Below are positions 42,254 through 52,900 of a stretch of DNA of 64,000 nt, one piece after another. Numbering within the stretch: position 1 is the first letter of the stretch; the number at the start of each line of letters is the position of its first letter. This stretch comes from QFOX01 sp033763655 (lineage in GTDB: Bacteria > Pseudomonadota > Alphaproteobacteria > Rickettsiales > UBA3002). Made by a program: the position numbers and the translations under genes. Location: NCBI GenBank assembly GCA_033763655.1, contig JANRKD010000007.1, positions 1-64,000 on the forward strand, written 5' to 3'. The notes under the pieces were generated by a model, which saw nothing but the letters and a program-made list of their open reading frames with translations, was not told the DNA's origin and searched no databases.

Positions 42254-43595
42254 CCTGCTTTCGTACCGCCCGGCGCGGCGGATATTCCTGCCGTTGCTGG
42301 CGGCGCTGCTGTTTGCACCGCCCTCGCTGGCCGCCGTACGCGTTGAAACCACCGGCCTTGGGCATGGGGTCAAGGCCTGGTACGCCCGCAACGAAACCGT
42401 GCCGGTGGTCGATGTCATCCTCAGTTTCGAAGGCGCCGGCAGCGCCAGCGATGCCGAGGGCAAAGCCGGACGGGCCGCCTTTGCTGCCGCCCTGCTCACC
42501 GAAGGCGCCGGCAACCTCGATAGCGCCGCCTTCCGCCGCGCGCTCGAGGAAAACGCCATCCAGATCGACGCTTCGATTGATGAAGACCGCCTGAAAATCC
42601 ACATCTACTGCCTGCGCGACCACGCCGTGCGGGCGGGCGAACTGCTGGCCCTCGCCCTCGGTCAGCCTACCCTCGCCGATGCCGACCAGCAGCGCATGAA
42701 GGCCGACATTGCCTCGCTCATCGCCCGGCTTAACGAACAACCCGGCTACCGCGCGCAACGGCTGCTTAACGCGCATGCCTTCAAAGGCCACCCCTACGCC
42801 AACGCCCCTTACGGCACACCCGAGAGCGTCGCCGCCCTCGACGCGCAGGACGTGCGCAACTACCTTGGCACCTATGTCACACGCGGCAATCTCCTCATCG
42901 CCGCAGCGGGCGATGTCGATGCCGGCCTGCTCGACGCCATGCTTTCTCCGGTGGTGGATGCCCTCGCCGGCAACGACGCCGGTGCCGTCGCCGCCACCCC
43001 GGCCCGCATGCTCGGCGCGGGGGAAACCTTGCACCAGCCCATGCCCGTGCCGCAGACGACCATCCTCTTTGCCGCACCTGCTTTCGCGCGCGAGGACGCA
43101 CGTTTTTACGCCGCCACCCTGCTCAATCACATCCTCGGCGGCAACGCCCTGCTCTCGCGTCTGGGCGAGCAGGTGCGCCAGCAGCAGGGGCTGGTCTATT
43201 CCATCGACACCGATCTGGACGTTAAGCGCGGCGCTTCCCTGCTCAGCGGGTCGCTCGCCACCCGCAACGCCCGGACGCCGGAGGCAATCGCGGCGGTAAA
43301 AGCCGTCCTTGGCGACCTGCACGCACGCGGCGTCACCTCGGAGGAATGCGCCGATGCCAAAAGCTACGTCATCAGCGCCTATGCCCGCAAACTCGACAGC
43401 AGCCGCGCGGTGAGTGAAGCCCTACTCGGCATGCGCATCCATCATCTGGGCAGCGATTACCTCGAAAAGCGCGAGGGGATTTTCAAGCAGGTCTCCTGCC
43501 GCGATATCAACGCCGTAGCGGCGGAATTGCTGGCCCCATCGCGCTTCCTGTTTGCGGTGGTCGGCGGCGATACCGACCCACAGGCGGCGAAATAA
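42243..43595 (+). CDS. M16-family protein lacking the zinc motif
   Basis: The inactive partner of the preceding M16 peptidase, 450 residues. It has a signal-like hydrophobic N-terminus (FLPLLAALLFAPPSLAA) and both M16 domains (GKAGRAAFAAALLTEGAG, NHILGGNALLSRLGEQVRQQ, GLVYSI). At the place of HxxEH it reads AALLTEGAG, so it cannot bind zinc. Such partners help form the closed chamber of the active dimer. Its start overlaps the end of the upstream gene by 11 bases, consistent with coupled translation and equal dosage. Confidence 0.93.
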   Translation: MRPDLLSYRPARRIFLPLLAALLFAPPSLAAVRVETTGLGHGVKAWYARNETVPVVDVILSFEGAGSASDAEGKAGRAAFAAALLTEGAGNLDSAAFRRALEENAIQIDASIDEDRLKIHIYCLRDHAVRAGELLALALGQPTLADADQQRMKADIASLIARLNEQPGYRAQRLLNAHAFKGHPYANAPYGTPESVAALDAQDVRNYLGTYVTRGNLLIAAAGDVDAGLLDAMLSPVVDALAGNDAGAVAATPARMLGAGETLHQPMPVPQTTILFAAPAFAREDARFYAATLLNHILGGNALLSRLGEQVRQQQGLVYSIDTDLDVKRGASLLSGSLATRNARTPEAIAAVKAVLGDLHARGVTSEECADAKSYVISAYARKLDSSRAVSEALLGMRIHHLGSDYLEKREGIFKQVSCRDINAVAAELLAPSRFLFAVVGGDTDPQAAK

Positions 43596-43631
43596 CCGGC
43601 GCTTCCCTGCCGCCACACCCCTAAGGCACCC

Positions 43632-45473
43632 ATGGCCACAGCTTCCACCATCCGCCGTCTGCCCGCGACCCTCATCAACCGGATTGCCGCAGGCGAAGTC
43701 ATCGAGCGCCCGGCATCGGTGGTCAAGGAGCTGGTCGAAAACGCCATCGATGCCGGGGCAAGCGACATCGAGGTGACGCTCGAACAGGGCGGCATCAGCC
43801 TCATCCGCGTGCGCGACAACGGGCGCGGCATGGGGCCGCACGACCTGCCCCTCGCCCTCGAACGCCACGCCACCAGCAAACTGCCCGACGACGATTTGCT
43901 CGCCATCCATTTCATGGGGTTTCGTGGCGAGGCGCTGCCTGCGATCGGCTCCATCTCGCGCACCCGCATCAGCAGCCGCGCGCAGGGGGCGGAGGAAGCC
44001 TTCAGCCTCAGCGTCGAGGCGGGGGTGCTCGGCGACATCGTGCCGGCGGCCTTAAGCACCGGCACCCTCATCGAAGTGCGCGACCTGTTTTACGCCATTC
44101 CCGCGCGGCTGAAATTCCTGAAATCCGTGCGCAGCGAAATCAACGCCGTGGTGGACATTCTCGAACGCCTCGCCATGGCCCATCCCGATATTCGTTTCCG
44201 CCTGACGCATGAGGGCCGCCTGCTGCGCGACTTCCCCGCTTTGACGATGGACTGGATCAGCGCCGCCCCGGCCCGGCTCGAAAAAATCCTTGGGGCGGGC
44301 TTTGCCGCCAACACCGCGCCGGTGGAAATGCAGCGCGAGGGCATTCGCGTCACCGGCTTTGCGGGCCTGCCGACGTTTCACCGCAGCACCAGTCAGGCGC
44401 AGTATCTTTTCGTCAACCGCCGCCCGGTGCGCGACCGGCTGCTGCTGGGCGTCATCCGCGCCGCCTACCAGGATTACCTCGCGCGTGACCGCCACCCCGT
44501 CGCCGTGCTCTTTATCGAGCTGCCCGGCACGCAGGTCGATGTCAACGTCCACCCCGCCAAATCCGAAGTGCGTTTCCGCGATGCCCAACTGGTGCGCGGG
44601 CTGATGTTAAGCGCCGTACGCGCCGCCATCGGCACCACCGCGCAACGCGCCGCCACCACCGTAGCCGATCAGGCGCTGGCGGCGTTTAAGTATGGGTTGA
44701 TTGAGAGGGACCTTGTCCCCCACGCTGCGCTGCCCCCTGCCGCGAGCGGTTCGCCCGGAGGGCTACACACGGCTTATTCCAGCCATGCATTTGCTGCACC
44801 CACCGCCCCACTTTGGGGCCGTGACTACTTACCTCCGCAGCACCGCAGCGAAGCCACCCTCCACCAGCCCCTGCCGCCCGCCGCGATGGCCGAGTATCCA
44901 CTTGGCGCAGCGGTGGCCCAGCTTCACCACACCTACATTGTCGCCCAGACGCAAGGCGGGCTGGTGCTGGTCGATCAGCACGCCGCGCACGAGCGCCTGA
45001 TGTACGAGACATTCAAGGCCGCGATGGCGTCAGGCGGGGTGCCGCGCCAGCTCCTGCTCCTGCCCGAACCGGTCGAGCTGACCGATGCGCAGGCCGACCG
45101 CCTGATGGGCCGCGCGGCAGAGTGGGCGCAGCTTGGCCTCGTGCTCGAACGGTTCGGCGACGCCAGCGTGCTGGTGCGTGAAGTGCCCGCCCTGCTCGGG
45201 GATACGGACATCGCCGGTCTCGTGCGCGATCTGGCTGACAACCTCGCTTTTTACGATGATGGGCTGGCACTGGCCGATGCGCTCGAAGCCATCCTCAGCA
45301 CGATGGCCTGCCACGGTTCCGTGCGCGCCGGGCGGCCAATGAATCTTAACGAAATGAACGCCCTGCTGCGGCAGATGGAGGCCACCCCGTTCTCCGGCCA
45401 GTGCAACCATGGCCGCCCGACCTATGTCGCCCTCGCCAAAGCCGATATCGAAAAGCTGTTCGGGCGGCGTTAG
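43632..45473 (+). CDS. mutL: DNA mismatch repair protein MutL
   Basis: MutL couples mismatch recognition by MutS to strand incision. The 613-residue protein has the GHKL ATPase motifs: Glu36 in VKELVENAIDAGA, DNGRGM, ATSKL and GFRGEALPAIGSIS. The low-complexity linker is about residues 350-430. The C-terminal domain carries DQHAAHERLMYE (near 448) and GQCNHGRP, the metal-binding endonuclease motifs, so this MutL should nick DNA itself, as expected in an organism without MutH. Start follows AAGGCACCC. It stands 36 bp after the M16 pair. Confidence 0.96.
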   Translation: MATASTIRRLPATLINRIAAGEVIERPASVVKELVENAIDAGASDIEVTLEQGGISLIRVRDNGRGMGPHDLPLALERHATSKLPDDDLLAIHFMGFRGEALPAIGSISRTRISSRAQGAEEAFSLSVEAGVLGDIVPAALSTGTLIEVRDLFYAIPARLKFLKSVRSEINAVVDILERLAMAHPDIRFRLTHEGRLLRDFPALTMDWISAAPARLEKILGAGFAANTAPVEMQREGIRVTGFAGLPTFHRSTSQAQYLFVNRRPVRDRLLLGVIRAAYQDYLARDRHPVAVLFIELPGTQVDVNVHPAKSEVRFRDAQLVRGLMLSAVRAAIGTTAQRAATTVADQALAAFKYGLIERDLVPHAALPPAASGSPGGLHTAYSSHAFAAPTAPLWGRDYLPPQHRSEATLHQPLPPAAMAEYPLGAAVAQLHHTYIVAQTQGGLVLVDQHAAHERLMYETFKAAMASGGVPRQLLLLPEPVELTDAQADRLMGRAAEWAQLGLVLERFGDASVLVREVPALLGDTDIAGLVRDLADNLAFYDDGLALADALEAILSTMACHGSVRAGRPMNLNEMNALLRQMEATPFSGQCNHGRPTYVALAKADIEKLFGRR

Positions 45474-45576
45474 GCGCGGGGGAAGTCGTCAGCCTCTCTT
45501 TTTTGGACAACCTCGTCGATCAGGCCCTCTCCCCAGCCCTCTCCCGTGTCACGCCGTCTTTTTCAAACAAGACAGA

Positions 45577-45594
45577 CCCCGTCATTCGACGGGG
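45577..45594. repeat. GC hairpin of the CCCCGTC...GACGGGG type
   Basis: A 7-bp perfect stem with a 4-base loop, flanked by GACAGA and TGACA, like the element at 20047-20065. It lies in the 208-bp gap between the converging mutL and purH genes, which holds no gene. Confidence 0.6.
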
Positions 45595-45681
45595 TGACAA
45601 GTGGGGATAGGGCGCTGTTGGGGTGACAAGCGGTGAGGCTTGGGGAGTACCGGCGACTGGCTATCGGCCATTGGCGGCTAC

Positions 45682-47247
45682 TCAATGCCTGAAATGCCGC
45701 TGGCCGGTGAACAGCATGGCGATGCCGTGTGCGTTTGCGGCGTCGATCACCTCGGCGTCACGCAGCGAGCCACCGGGCTGGATAATGAGCGAAATCCCCG
45801 CTTCCGCCGCCCGTTCGACATTATCAGCAAACGGGAAAAACGCATCCGACGCCAGCACGGCGCCGCGCGGGTCATGCCCATGGGCGCGGGCTTTCTCAAC
45901 CGCGATGCGCACGGCATCCACCCGGCTCATCTGCCCGGCACCTACCCCGATGGTCGCACCGTTTTTCACCAGCACAATCGCGTTCGATTTCACATGCTGC
46001 ACCACCTGCCACGCCAGTTGTGCATCGCGCATCTGCGCCGCGCCCGCCGGTGCGCCGGTCACCTGTTTCCAATCCGCCGCCGGGACGCTGCGTTCGTCCT
46101 TCTGCTGCACCAGATAGCCACCGCCGATGGCCTGCACCAGCCAGTGGCAAAGCGGCGAGACATGGGTCTCAGGCGTCGCCAGCAGCAGGCGCAGGTTCTT
46201 TTTCGCCGCCAGCGCCGCCAGCGCGTCGGGCGTGAACCCGGGAGCGGCAATCACCTCAAGAAACAGGCCGCCGATAGCTTCAACCAGCGCCGCATCCACC
46301 ACACAGTTGACCGCCAGAATGCCGCCAAAGGCGCTTACCGGGTCGCCTGCCAGCGCCGCCAGAAAGGCCTGCGTCGCATCCGCCGCACTGGCTACGCCGC
46401 AGGGGTTGGCATGTTTGATCAGCACGGCGGCAGGCGTTTCAAACCCGCTCACCATCGCCCAGGCCGCATCGGCATCGGCGAGGTTGTTGTAGCTCAGCTC
46501 CTTGCCCTGTAATTGGGTGGCGTTGGCGATGCCGCCCCTAGCATCGAGCCGCCGGTAGAGCGCCGCCGCCTGATGCGGGTTCTCGCCGTAGCGCAGCGTC
46601 TGGGCAAGGCCCGCATCCAGCAGGTAGGCCGGAAAACCCCCGTCGGCGCCGGGGGCATCACCCGCCACCACGCCCGAAAGCCAGCTCGATATCAGCGCAT
46701 CATAAGCGGCACAGCGGGCGAAGGCCTTGGCGGCAAAGCGCCGCCGCGCCGCCTGTGGCACGGCATTCGCGTTGCCGCGCATCAGCGTTTCCACCGCCGC
46801 ATAATCGGCGACATCGACAATCACCGTCACGCTCGCATGGTTTTTCGCCGCCGCGCGAATCATCGCCGGGCCGCCGATATCGATATTCTCGACCAGATGG
46901 TCATACTCTGCCGTCTGGTTCAGCGTCGCCTCGAACGGGTAGAGGTTGACCACCAGCAAATCGATCATGCCGATGCCGTGCGCCTGCGCGGCCTCCATAT
47001 GCGCCGCATCGTCGCGTCGCGCCAGCAAGCCGCCATGCACACGCGGATGCAGGGTTTTCAACCGCCCGTCCATCATCTCGGGGAACTCCGTCACTGCGCT
47101 GACATCGCGCACCGGGATACCCTGCTGCCGCAGGAGTTCGGCGGTGCCGCCGGTGGAAAGCAGCTCCACCCCCTGCGCCACCAGAAACTGCGCGAACGGC
47201 AGCAGGCCGGTTTTATCGGAAACGGAAATCAATGCACGGCGAATCAT
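45682..47247 (-). CDS. purH: Bifunctional AICAR transformylase / IMP cyclohydrolase
   Basis: PurH performs the last two steps of purine synthesis. The 521-residue protein has the IMP cyclohydrolase domain first (RRALISVSDKTGL, STGGTAELLR, KTLHPRVHGGLLARRD) and the AICARFT domain second, with LSYNNLADADAAW, IKHANPCGVA, SDAFFPFADNVE and the terminal TGQRHFRH. AAGGAAAAACC precedes the ATG. It lies 43 bp downstream of the CapD-like gene, on the same strand. Confidence 0.97.
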   Translation of the reverse strand: MIRRALISVSDKTGLLPFAQFLVAQGVELLSTGGTAELLRQQGIPVRDVSAVTEFPEMMDGRLKTLHPRVHGGLLARRDDAAHMEAAQAHGIGMIDLLVVNLYPFEATLNQTAEYDHLVENIDIGGPAMIRAAAKNHASVTVIVDVADYAAVETLMRGNANAVPQAARRRFAAKAFARCAAYDALISSWLSGVVAGDAPGADGGFPAYLLDAGLAQTLRYGENPHQAAALYRRLDARGGIANATQLQGKELSYNNLADADAAWAMVSGFETPAAVLIKHANPCGVASAADATQAFLAALAGDPVSAFGGILAVNCVVDAALVEAIGGLFLEVIAAPGFTPDALAALAAKKNLRLLLATPETHVSPLCHWLVQAIGGGYLVQQKDERSVPAADWKQVTGAPAGAAQMRDAQLAWQVVQHVKSNAIVLVKNGATIGVGAGQMSRVDAVRIAVEKARAHGHDPRGAVLASDAFFPFADNVERAAEAGISLIIQPGGSLRDAEVIDAANAHGIAMLFTGQRHFRH

Positions 47248-47290
47248 GGTTTTTCCTTATCGTGGGGTGAAGCTCTCTCGCATCGGTGCC

Positions 47291-49171
47291 TCAGGCCGCC
47301 GCCGCGTCGGGCCGGTAATCGGTCACCAGACGCTGCAGCAACCGTCGCAGCGAGGCCTTGTCGCCCGCGCGCGCCGCATGGATAATATCGCCCAGCGCCG
47401 CCAGAATGGCGAGGCGGTCGGGCATGCGGGCGCGCGCCAGGCGAATGGCGGCATGCGTCGTTTCCATCAGGTTTTCGCCGTCATGGAACAGTTCCTCGAA
47501 CAGTTTTTCGCCGGGACGCAAGCCCGTAAAAGCAATCGCAATATCTTCGTAGGGCCGCAATCCGGCGAGGCGAATCATCTGGCAGGCGAGGTCCTCGATG
47601 CGCACCGGCTCGCCCATATCAAGCACGAAAATCGGTGCGCGGTCGTCGGTCGTTTCGCCCAGCACCGCCGCCTGCAACACCAGCTGCACCGCTTCGGAAA
47701 TGCTCATGAAATAGCGCACCATATCCTTGTGCGTCACCGTGACCGGGCCGCCGCGCGCAATCTGTTTCTGAAACAGCGGCACCACCGACCCCGTCGAGTT
47801 GAGGACGTTGCCAAACCGCACCGTGGTGAAGCGGGTCGGCGCGCCGTCATGCGCCAGCATCTGCCCGTAGATTTCCGCGGCGCGCTTGCTCGCGCCCATC
47901 ACGCTCAGCGGGTTGACTGCCTTGTCGGTCGAAATCTGCACCATCGCCGCCACCCGGTGGGCCACGCACGCATCCGCCACCTGTTTGCTGCCGAGGATAT
48001 TGGTCAGCACGGCCTGATCGGGGTTTATCTCCGACAGCGGCACATGCTTGATGGCGGCGGCGTGGAACACCAGCTCGGGCTTGAAATCGGCAAAAACCTG
48101 CGCCAGCTGGTCGCCGTCGCGCACATCGCCGATAATCGCCCGGCGCGGCAGCTGCGGCATGTCCTGCCCCAGCTCCTGATCGATGAGGTAAAGCTGGTAT
48201 TCGCTGATGTCAAACAGGAGGATTTCTAACGGCGCGCTGGCAGCAATCTGGCGCACCAGCTCGCTGCCGATGGAGCCACCCGCCCCCGTCACCAGCACCC
48301 GCTTGCCTTGCACAAACGCTTGCATCGCCGGGCGATCGAGCTGCGTTTGCGGCCGGCCAAGAATATCCTCCACCGCCACCGGACGGATGTCATACACGCG
48401 GTCGCCCGCCTTCAATTCCGAAAGCGACGGCAGTCGCGCAAGGGTGATACCGGCCGCTTCGGCAACCGCCAGCAGGTTCTTGTAAACCTGCGCCTTCAGC
48501 CCCGGATCGGTGAGAATAATGCGCTCGACCACCTTGCCTTTCTGCGCCAGCTTTTTCAGAATATAGCTGGTTTCGGCAAGGCCGCCATACACCCGCACAT
48601 GGTGGATTTCGCGGCCATGCTGACGGCGGTCATCATCGACCAGCCCAACCGGCAGGTAAGGAAAATCGACGCTGCGTTCGGACTCGCGAATGAACATCTC
48701 CGCCTGCGGCCCGGCGCCGACCAGCAGCACCGGAATGCGGCGGCTGCCGCGCCCCATCAGCCGGTCGATCAGGGCGCGGTCATGAGCCAGTCGCCACAGC
48801 ACCCGCCCCGCCATCAGGCACAGCATCAGCGTCATCCAGTGAATAAACGGCACCGAGCGCGGCATCCCCTCCAGGCGCGTCAGGCCGAACATGCCGACAT
48901 AAAACACCAGCAGCGCCAGCGTGCCCGCCTTGGCGAGGGTCACCAGATCGTTGAGCGCCGTGTAGCGCCAGACATGGCGGTAGGTGCGGTAATAGAGCAG
49001 CGTCACCAACAGCGTGCCGGTGAAGGCGACCAGCCCCTCAAACAGAAACGACTCGGCATAGGCAAGCGTGCGCCCGCCCAGACGCAGATACAGCGCCAGC
49101 ACAAAACTCACTCCCGCCATCAGTGCATCATGCAGCACCGCCAGAACATTTTGTGAAATTCTATAGCGCAT
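47291..49171 (-). CDS. CapD/FlaA1-type nucleotide-sugar dehydratase/epimerase
   Basis: A 626-residue polysaccharide-biosynthesis protein. Four transmembrane segments fill the first ~130 residues, followed by a CoA-binding-like Rossmann domain (PVLLVGAGPQAEMFIRE) and the catalytic SDR domain (VLVTGAGGSIGSELVRQI near 290, FHAAAIKHVP, STDKAVNPLSVMGASKR, NVLNSTGSVVPLF). Relatives act on UDP-GlcNAc as 4,6-dehydratases or epimerases in capsule and LPS synthesis. The start is the ATG overlapping the upstream gene end by 11 bases, with GGAG five bases before it; upstream in-frame Mets lie inside that gene. Confidence 0.93.
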   Translation of the reverse strand: MRYRISQNVLAVLHDALMAGVSFVLALYLRLGGRTLAYAESFLFEGLVAFTGTLLVTLLYYRTYRHVWRYTALNDLVTLAKAGTLALLVFYVGMFGLTRLEGMPRSVPFIHWMTLMLCLMAGRVLWRLAHDRALIDRLMGRGSRRIPVLLVGAGPQAEMFIRESERSVDFPYLPVGLVDDDRRQHGREIHHVRVYGGLAETSYILKKLAQKGKVVERIILTDPGLKAQVYKNLLAVAEAAGITLARLPSLSELKAGDRVYDIRPVAVEDILGRPQTQLDRPAMQAFVQGKRVLVTGAGGSIGSELVRQIAASAPLEILLFDISEYQLYLIDQELGQDMPQLPRRAIIGDVRDGDQLAQVFADFKPELVFHAAAIKHVPLSEINPDQAVLTNILGSKQVADACVAHRVAAMVQISTDKAVNPLSVMGASKRAAEIYGQMLAHDGAPTRFTTVRFGNVLNSTGSVVPLFQKQIARGGPVTVTHKDMVRYFMSISEAVQLVLQAAVLGETTDDRAPIFVLDMGEPVRIEDLACQMIRLAGLRPYEDIAIAFTGLRPGEKLFEELFHDGENLMETTHAAIRLARARMPDRLAILAALGDIIHAARAGDKASLRRLLQRLVTDYRPDAAAA

Positions 49172-49883
49172 ACCGCTCCGTGTTTTTTGCTTCGTTCCTG
49201 TGCCCATAGACCACCAGTGCACCATAAATCAACAGGCTGAGCAACGCCCCGGCCCACGCCCCGTGCGTCGCCGCCGCCAGCATCAGCCAGCCGGTGATCA
49301 GCGCCAGCGGTGCGCGTAATGCCGCCACTGCCATATTGCCCGACGCCGCCATCAGTGCCGCCAGCAGGCTGCTGGCCACCAGCGCACTGTCGAGTGCGAC
49401 GAAAGCGGGCGCGCCAAACACCAGCGGTGTCAGCAGCAGCGGCAGCAACACGAGAAGAAACCCGCCGCTCGCTGGCTCAAGGGGGGTGGGGATATATTTC
49501 GCCAGCCACAGCATCCCGGCCAGCGCTGCCAGCGCCAGCGCCTGCCAGGCGGGGGCGGGCAACAGCCCCGGCGGGAAGCTCTGGGTTGAAACCGCGAGCA
49601 GGGCCGCCAGCAACAATGCCCCGGTGCGCAAGGGCGTCGGCCCCCGGTAGTGGCGCCGCGCAAAAAATAATTCCGAAAAGAGTACCAGCGTCGCCGCCAC
49701 CAGCATGGCCGGTGCGGCGGCCACCACTGTCAGGAAGCCAAGCAGCGGCAGCACGATACCGGGTGCCGCCAGTAGCAGCGGCGCGGCGCCCCATCGCCGC
49801 GTCAGGCGTTGCGCCAGCTGCGTCAGGCCGTAAACTACCAGCCAGGTCGAAAAGCATAGCACCAGAATGTAAGCCGTCATCAT
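49161..49883 (-). CDS. Multi-pass membrane protein, unknown
   Basis: A roughly 240-residue Leu/Ala-rich protein with about seven to eight hydrophobic segments and few charged residues, ending GHRNEAKNTERYAL. I cannot name the family with confidence. The layout and its coupling to a CapD-like gene (stop overlapping that gene's start by 11 bases) recall the WecA/MraY-like glycosyl-1-phosphate transferases that often sit beside CapD. However, it is shorter than those enzymes (about 330 residues) and I do not see their Asp-rich loops. It may be a degraded or divergent relative. Start ATG at 49883; a GTG at 49889 is possible. Confidence 0.75.
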   Translation of the reverse strand: MMTAYILVLCFSTWLVVYGLTQLAQRLTRRWGAAPLLLAAPGIVLPLLGFLTVVAAAPAMLVAATLVLFSELFFARRHYRGPTPLRTGALLLAALLAVSTQSFPPGLLPAPAWQALALAALAGMLWLAKYIPTPLEPASGGFLLVLLPLLLTPLVFGAPAFVALDSALVASSLLAALMAASGNMAVAALRAPLALITGWLMLAAATHGAWAGALLSLLIYGALVVYGHRNEAKNTERYAL

Positions 49884-49950
49884 GGCCACAACTTAGCGGG
49901 CCGGGCGCCGCTTGTCATGCGGGATGTCGCCTTCCCTCCCCCAACCGCGC

Positions 49951-52900
49951 CTAAAGGCTCGTAATCGCCTGCACCTGCCGGAGGGCGACAATCAGCATCG
50001 GGTAATCGAACGTCGCCTGCGCGCGCAAATCGGCAATAAACGCATCGTAACGGGCAAGGGCGCCGCGATGCGCATCGAGCCAGGCGGCGGCGGCATCCGC
50101 CTGCTTGCCGTAATGCGCCAGCGTGACCAGCGTCAGCCGTCGTTGCGCCTGATAGAACTCGACCGCCAGCGACTTCACCGCCAGCTGCTGCCAGTAATTC
50201 TCGGCGGGCAGATCCTGCGCGCTGGCCCGCAGCCAGCCCAGCTTCAACACCGCCCCCAGCTCGAAATAGACGCGCCCGACATTGGCCAGCGGCAATTTGC
50301 TTTCACGCGCGGCATCGACAATATCGCACGCCGCCGTCAGGATATCGAGCATCGCCATGCGCTGGGCGAGGGCTTCGGGCACCTGCAGCGCCTGCAACCG
50401 CTCGACCGTCTGGGCGAAGGCGCGCCGGGCGCTTTCACTCATCATGTTTTGCGCATCGCGCACAATCTGCGCGACCGCCGGGGCATAACGCGCCATCACC
50501 TCGTCCATCACCATCGGCTGAGGCACATGTTGCAGGAACCAACGGCAGCTATGCTCGATGAACTGATTGACGAGCACAAATAACTGCGATTGCACGCTGG
50601 CCGGGACACCGCCGCCCAGCGCCTCAATATCACGCCACACATCGCGCAAGCCGAACGCATCGCGGGTAGCGATATAGGCCTGCGCCACATCCGCCGCCGA
50701 CAGGCCGGTCGCGCGCATCAGCGACGACGCCATGGCAAAGCCGGTACGGTTGATAATTGAATTGGTAATCATCGTCGCGACGATGGGGCGGCGCAACCGG
50801 TGCGCCTTGATATCGACGCTGTAATCCTTCTGCATGGCTTTGGGGAAATAGCGCAGCAGATCGGCCTCGAAATACGGCGCATCGAGCAATGGCGATTCGG
50901 TCAGGTCGCGGTAAAACGCCATTTTGGCATAGGCCAGCAGCACCGCGATTTCCGGGCGCGTCAGCCCCTGTTTGGTGCTGCGCAACTCAGCCAGCTGCTT
51001 GCTATCGGGCAGGTATTCCACCGCACGGTTGAGGAAATTTTCGCTCTCCAACTGCATCATCAGCTGGCTGGCTGGCTCAAGCAGGCTGACGCCCTGCCCC
51101 TGTGCAATCGAGATCGCCTGTGTCTGCAGGCGGTTATCGACCAGCACCAGCTCGGCGACTTCTTCCGTCATTTTTTTCAGCACCCCGTCGCGCGCTTTCA
51201 TGGTGATGCGTTTGGCCGCCATCGCCGCCCCGAACGCAATCTTGATATTGACCTCGTGGTCGGAGCAATCCACCCCGCCGGAATTGTCGATAGCGTCGGT
51301 ATTGATGCGTCCGCCTTTGCGCGCATATTCAATCCGCCCGCGCTGGGTGAAGCCGAGATTGCCGCCCTCGCCCACAATGGCGCAGCGCAGCTCGTGGCCG
51401 TCAATGCGCACGTTGTTGTTACCCCGGTCACCGACCTGCTCGTGCGTTTCCGTTGCCGCCTTGACATAGGTGCCGATGCCGCCGTTCCATAACAGCTCAA
51501 CCGGCGCCTTGAGAATGCTGCGGATCAGCTCGTCGGGCGTGGCGGATTTGACGTCCACCCCAAGGGCAGCGCGCATTTCCGCCGTCAGTGCAATCGACTT
51601 GGCCGAACGCTCGAACACCCCGCCGCCCTTGCTGATGAGCGTGGCATTGTAATCGTTCCAGCCCGAACGCGGCAGCGCGAACAGCCGCGCCCGCTCGACA
51701 TAACTGGTCGCGGCGTCGGGCGTCGGGTCGATGAAAATATGGCGGTGGTTGAACGCCGCCACCAGCCGCATGTTCTTGCTCAGCAGGGCACCGTTGCCAA
51801 AGACATCGCCCGACATGTCGCCGATGCCAATCGCGGTGAAAGTCTCCTGACCGATGTCTTTGCCCATTTCGCGGAAATGGCGCTCAACCGCCACCCAGCC
51901 GCCGCGTGCGGTAATCGCCATCGCCTTGTGGTCATAACCCACCGAGCCACCCGAGGCGAACGCATCGCCGAGCCAGAAGCCGTATTCGGCGGAAATGCCG
52001 TTGGCGATGTCGGAGAACGTCGCGGTGCCTTTATCGGCGGCAACCACGAGGTAGGGGTCGTCGTCGTCGTGGCGCACCACATCCGTCGGCGGCACCAATT
52101 TGCCGTTCACGATGTTATCGGTAAGGTCGAGCAGACCGTGCAGGAAAATCCTGTAGCAGGCAATGCCCTCGGCCTGTAGCGCCTCGCGCTCGGCAGGCAC
52201 TTTGCGCAGGATAAATCCGCCCTTCGCCCCCTGCGGCACGATGACGGCGTTTTTCACCATCTGCGCCTTGACCAGCCCCAGCACTTCGGTGCGGAAATCT
52301 TCGGGCCGATCGCTCCAGCGCAGGCCGCCGCGCGCCACCGCACCGCCGCGCAGGTGGATGCCTTCGACCCGCATGCTGGTGACAAAAATCTCGGCATACG
52401 GCACCGGCAGCGGCATCTCGGGAATCAGCGACGAGCGGAACTTAATCGACAGATACGCCTTGGGCGCACCGTTTTCCTGCTGGTAAAAATTGGTGCGCAG
52501 CGAGGCGGCGATTAAGGCAGCGATGCGACGGATAATGCGGTCTTCGCCAAGGTTGGTGACCACTTCAAGCGCGGCCTCCAGTTCGACGCTCAGGCGGTCG
52601 AACACCGCCGCGCGGTCTTTACATGCGGGGTCGAAACGCGCATGGAACATCGCCACCAGCGTGCGTGCCAGCCCGGCATGGGTGCCCAGCGCCGCCGCGA
52701 TTAATTGCTGGCTGTAGTGGAAATTGAGCTGCTGCAGATAGCGGCTGTAAGCGCGCAGAATCGACACATCGCGCGCCGATAGACCCGCCGAGAATACCAG
52801 CGCATTGAGCGCGTCATTATCGACCGTACCGCGCCAAATATCGCCCATCGCCGCTTCGATGCGTGCCTGATGTTCGGCGAGGTTCAACTGTTCCAGCCCG

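Noticed and set aside
42470..42520. Second M16 protein as a pseudogene because the zinc motif is missing
   Set aside because: The frame is intact and overlapping with the active partner; paired inactive M16 subunits are normal in this family.
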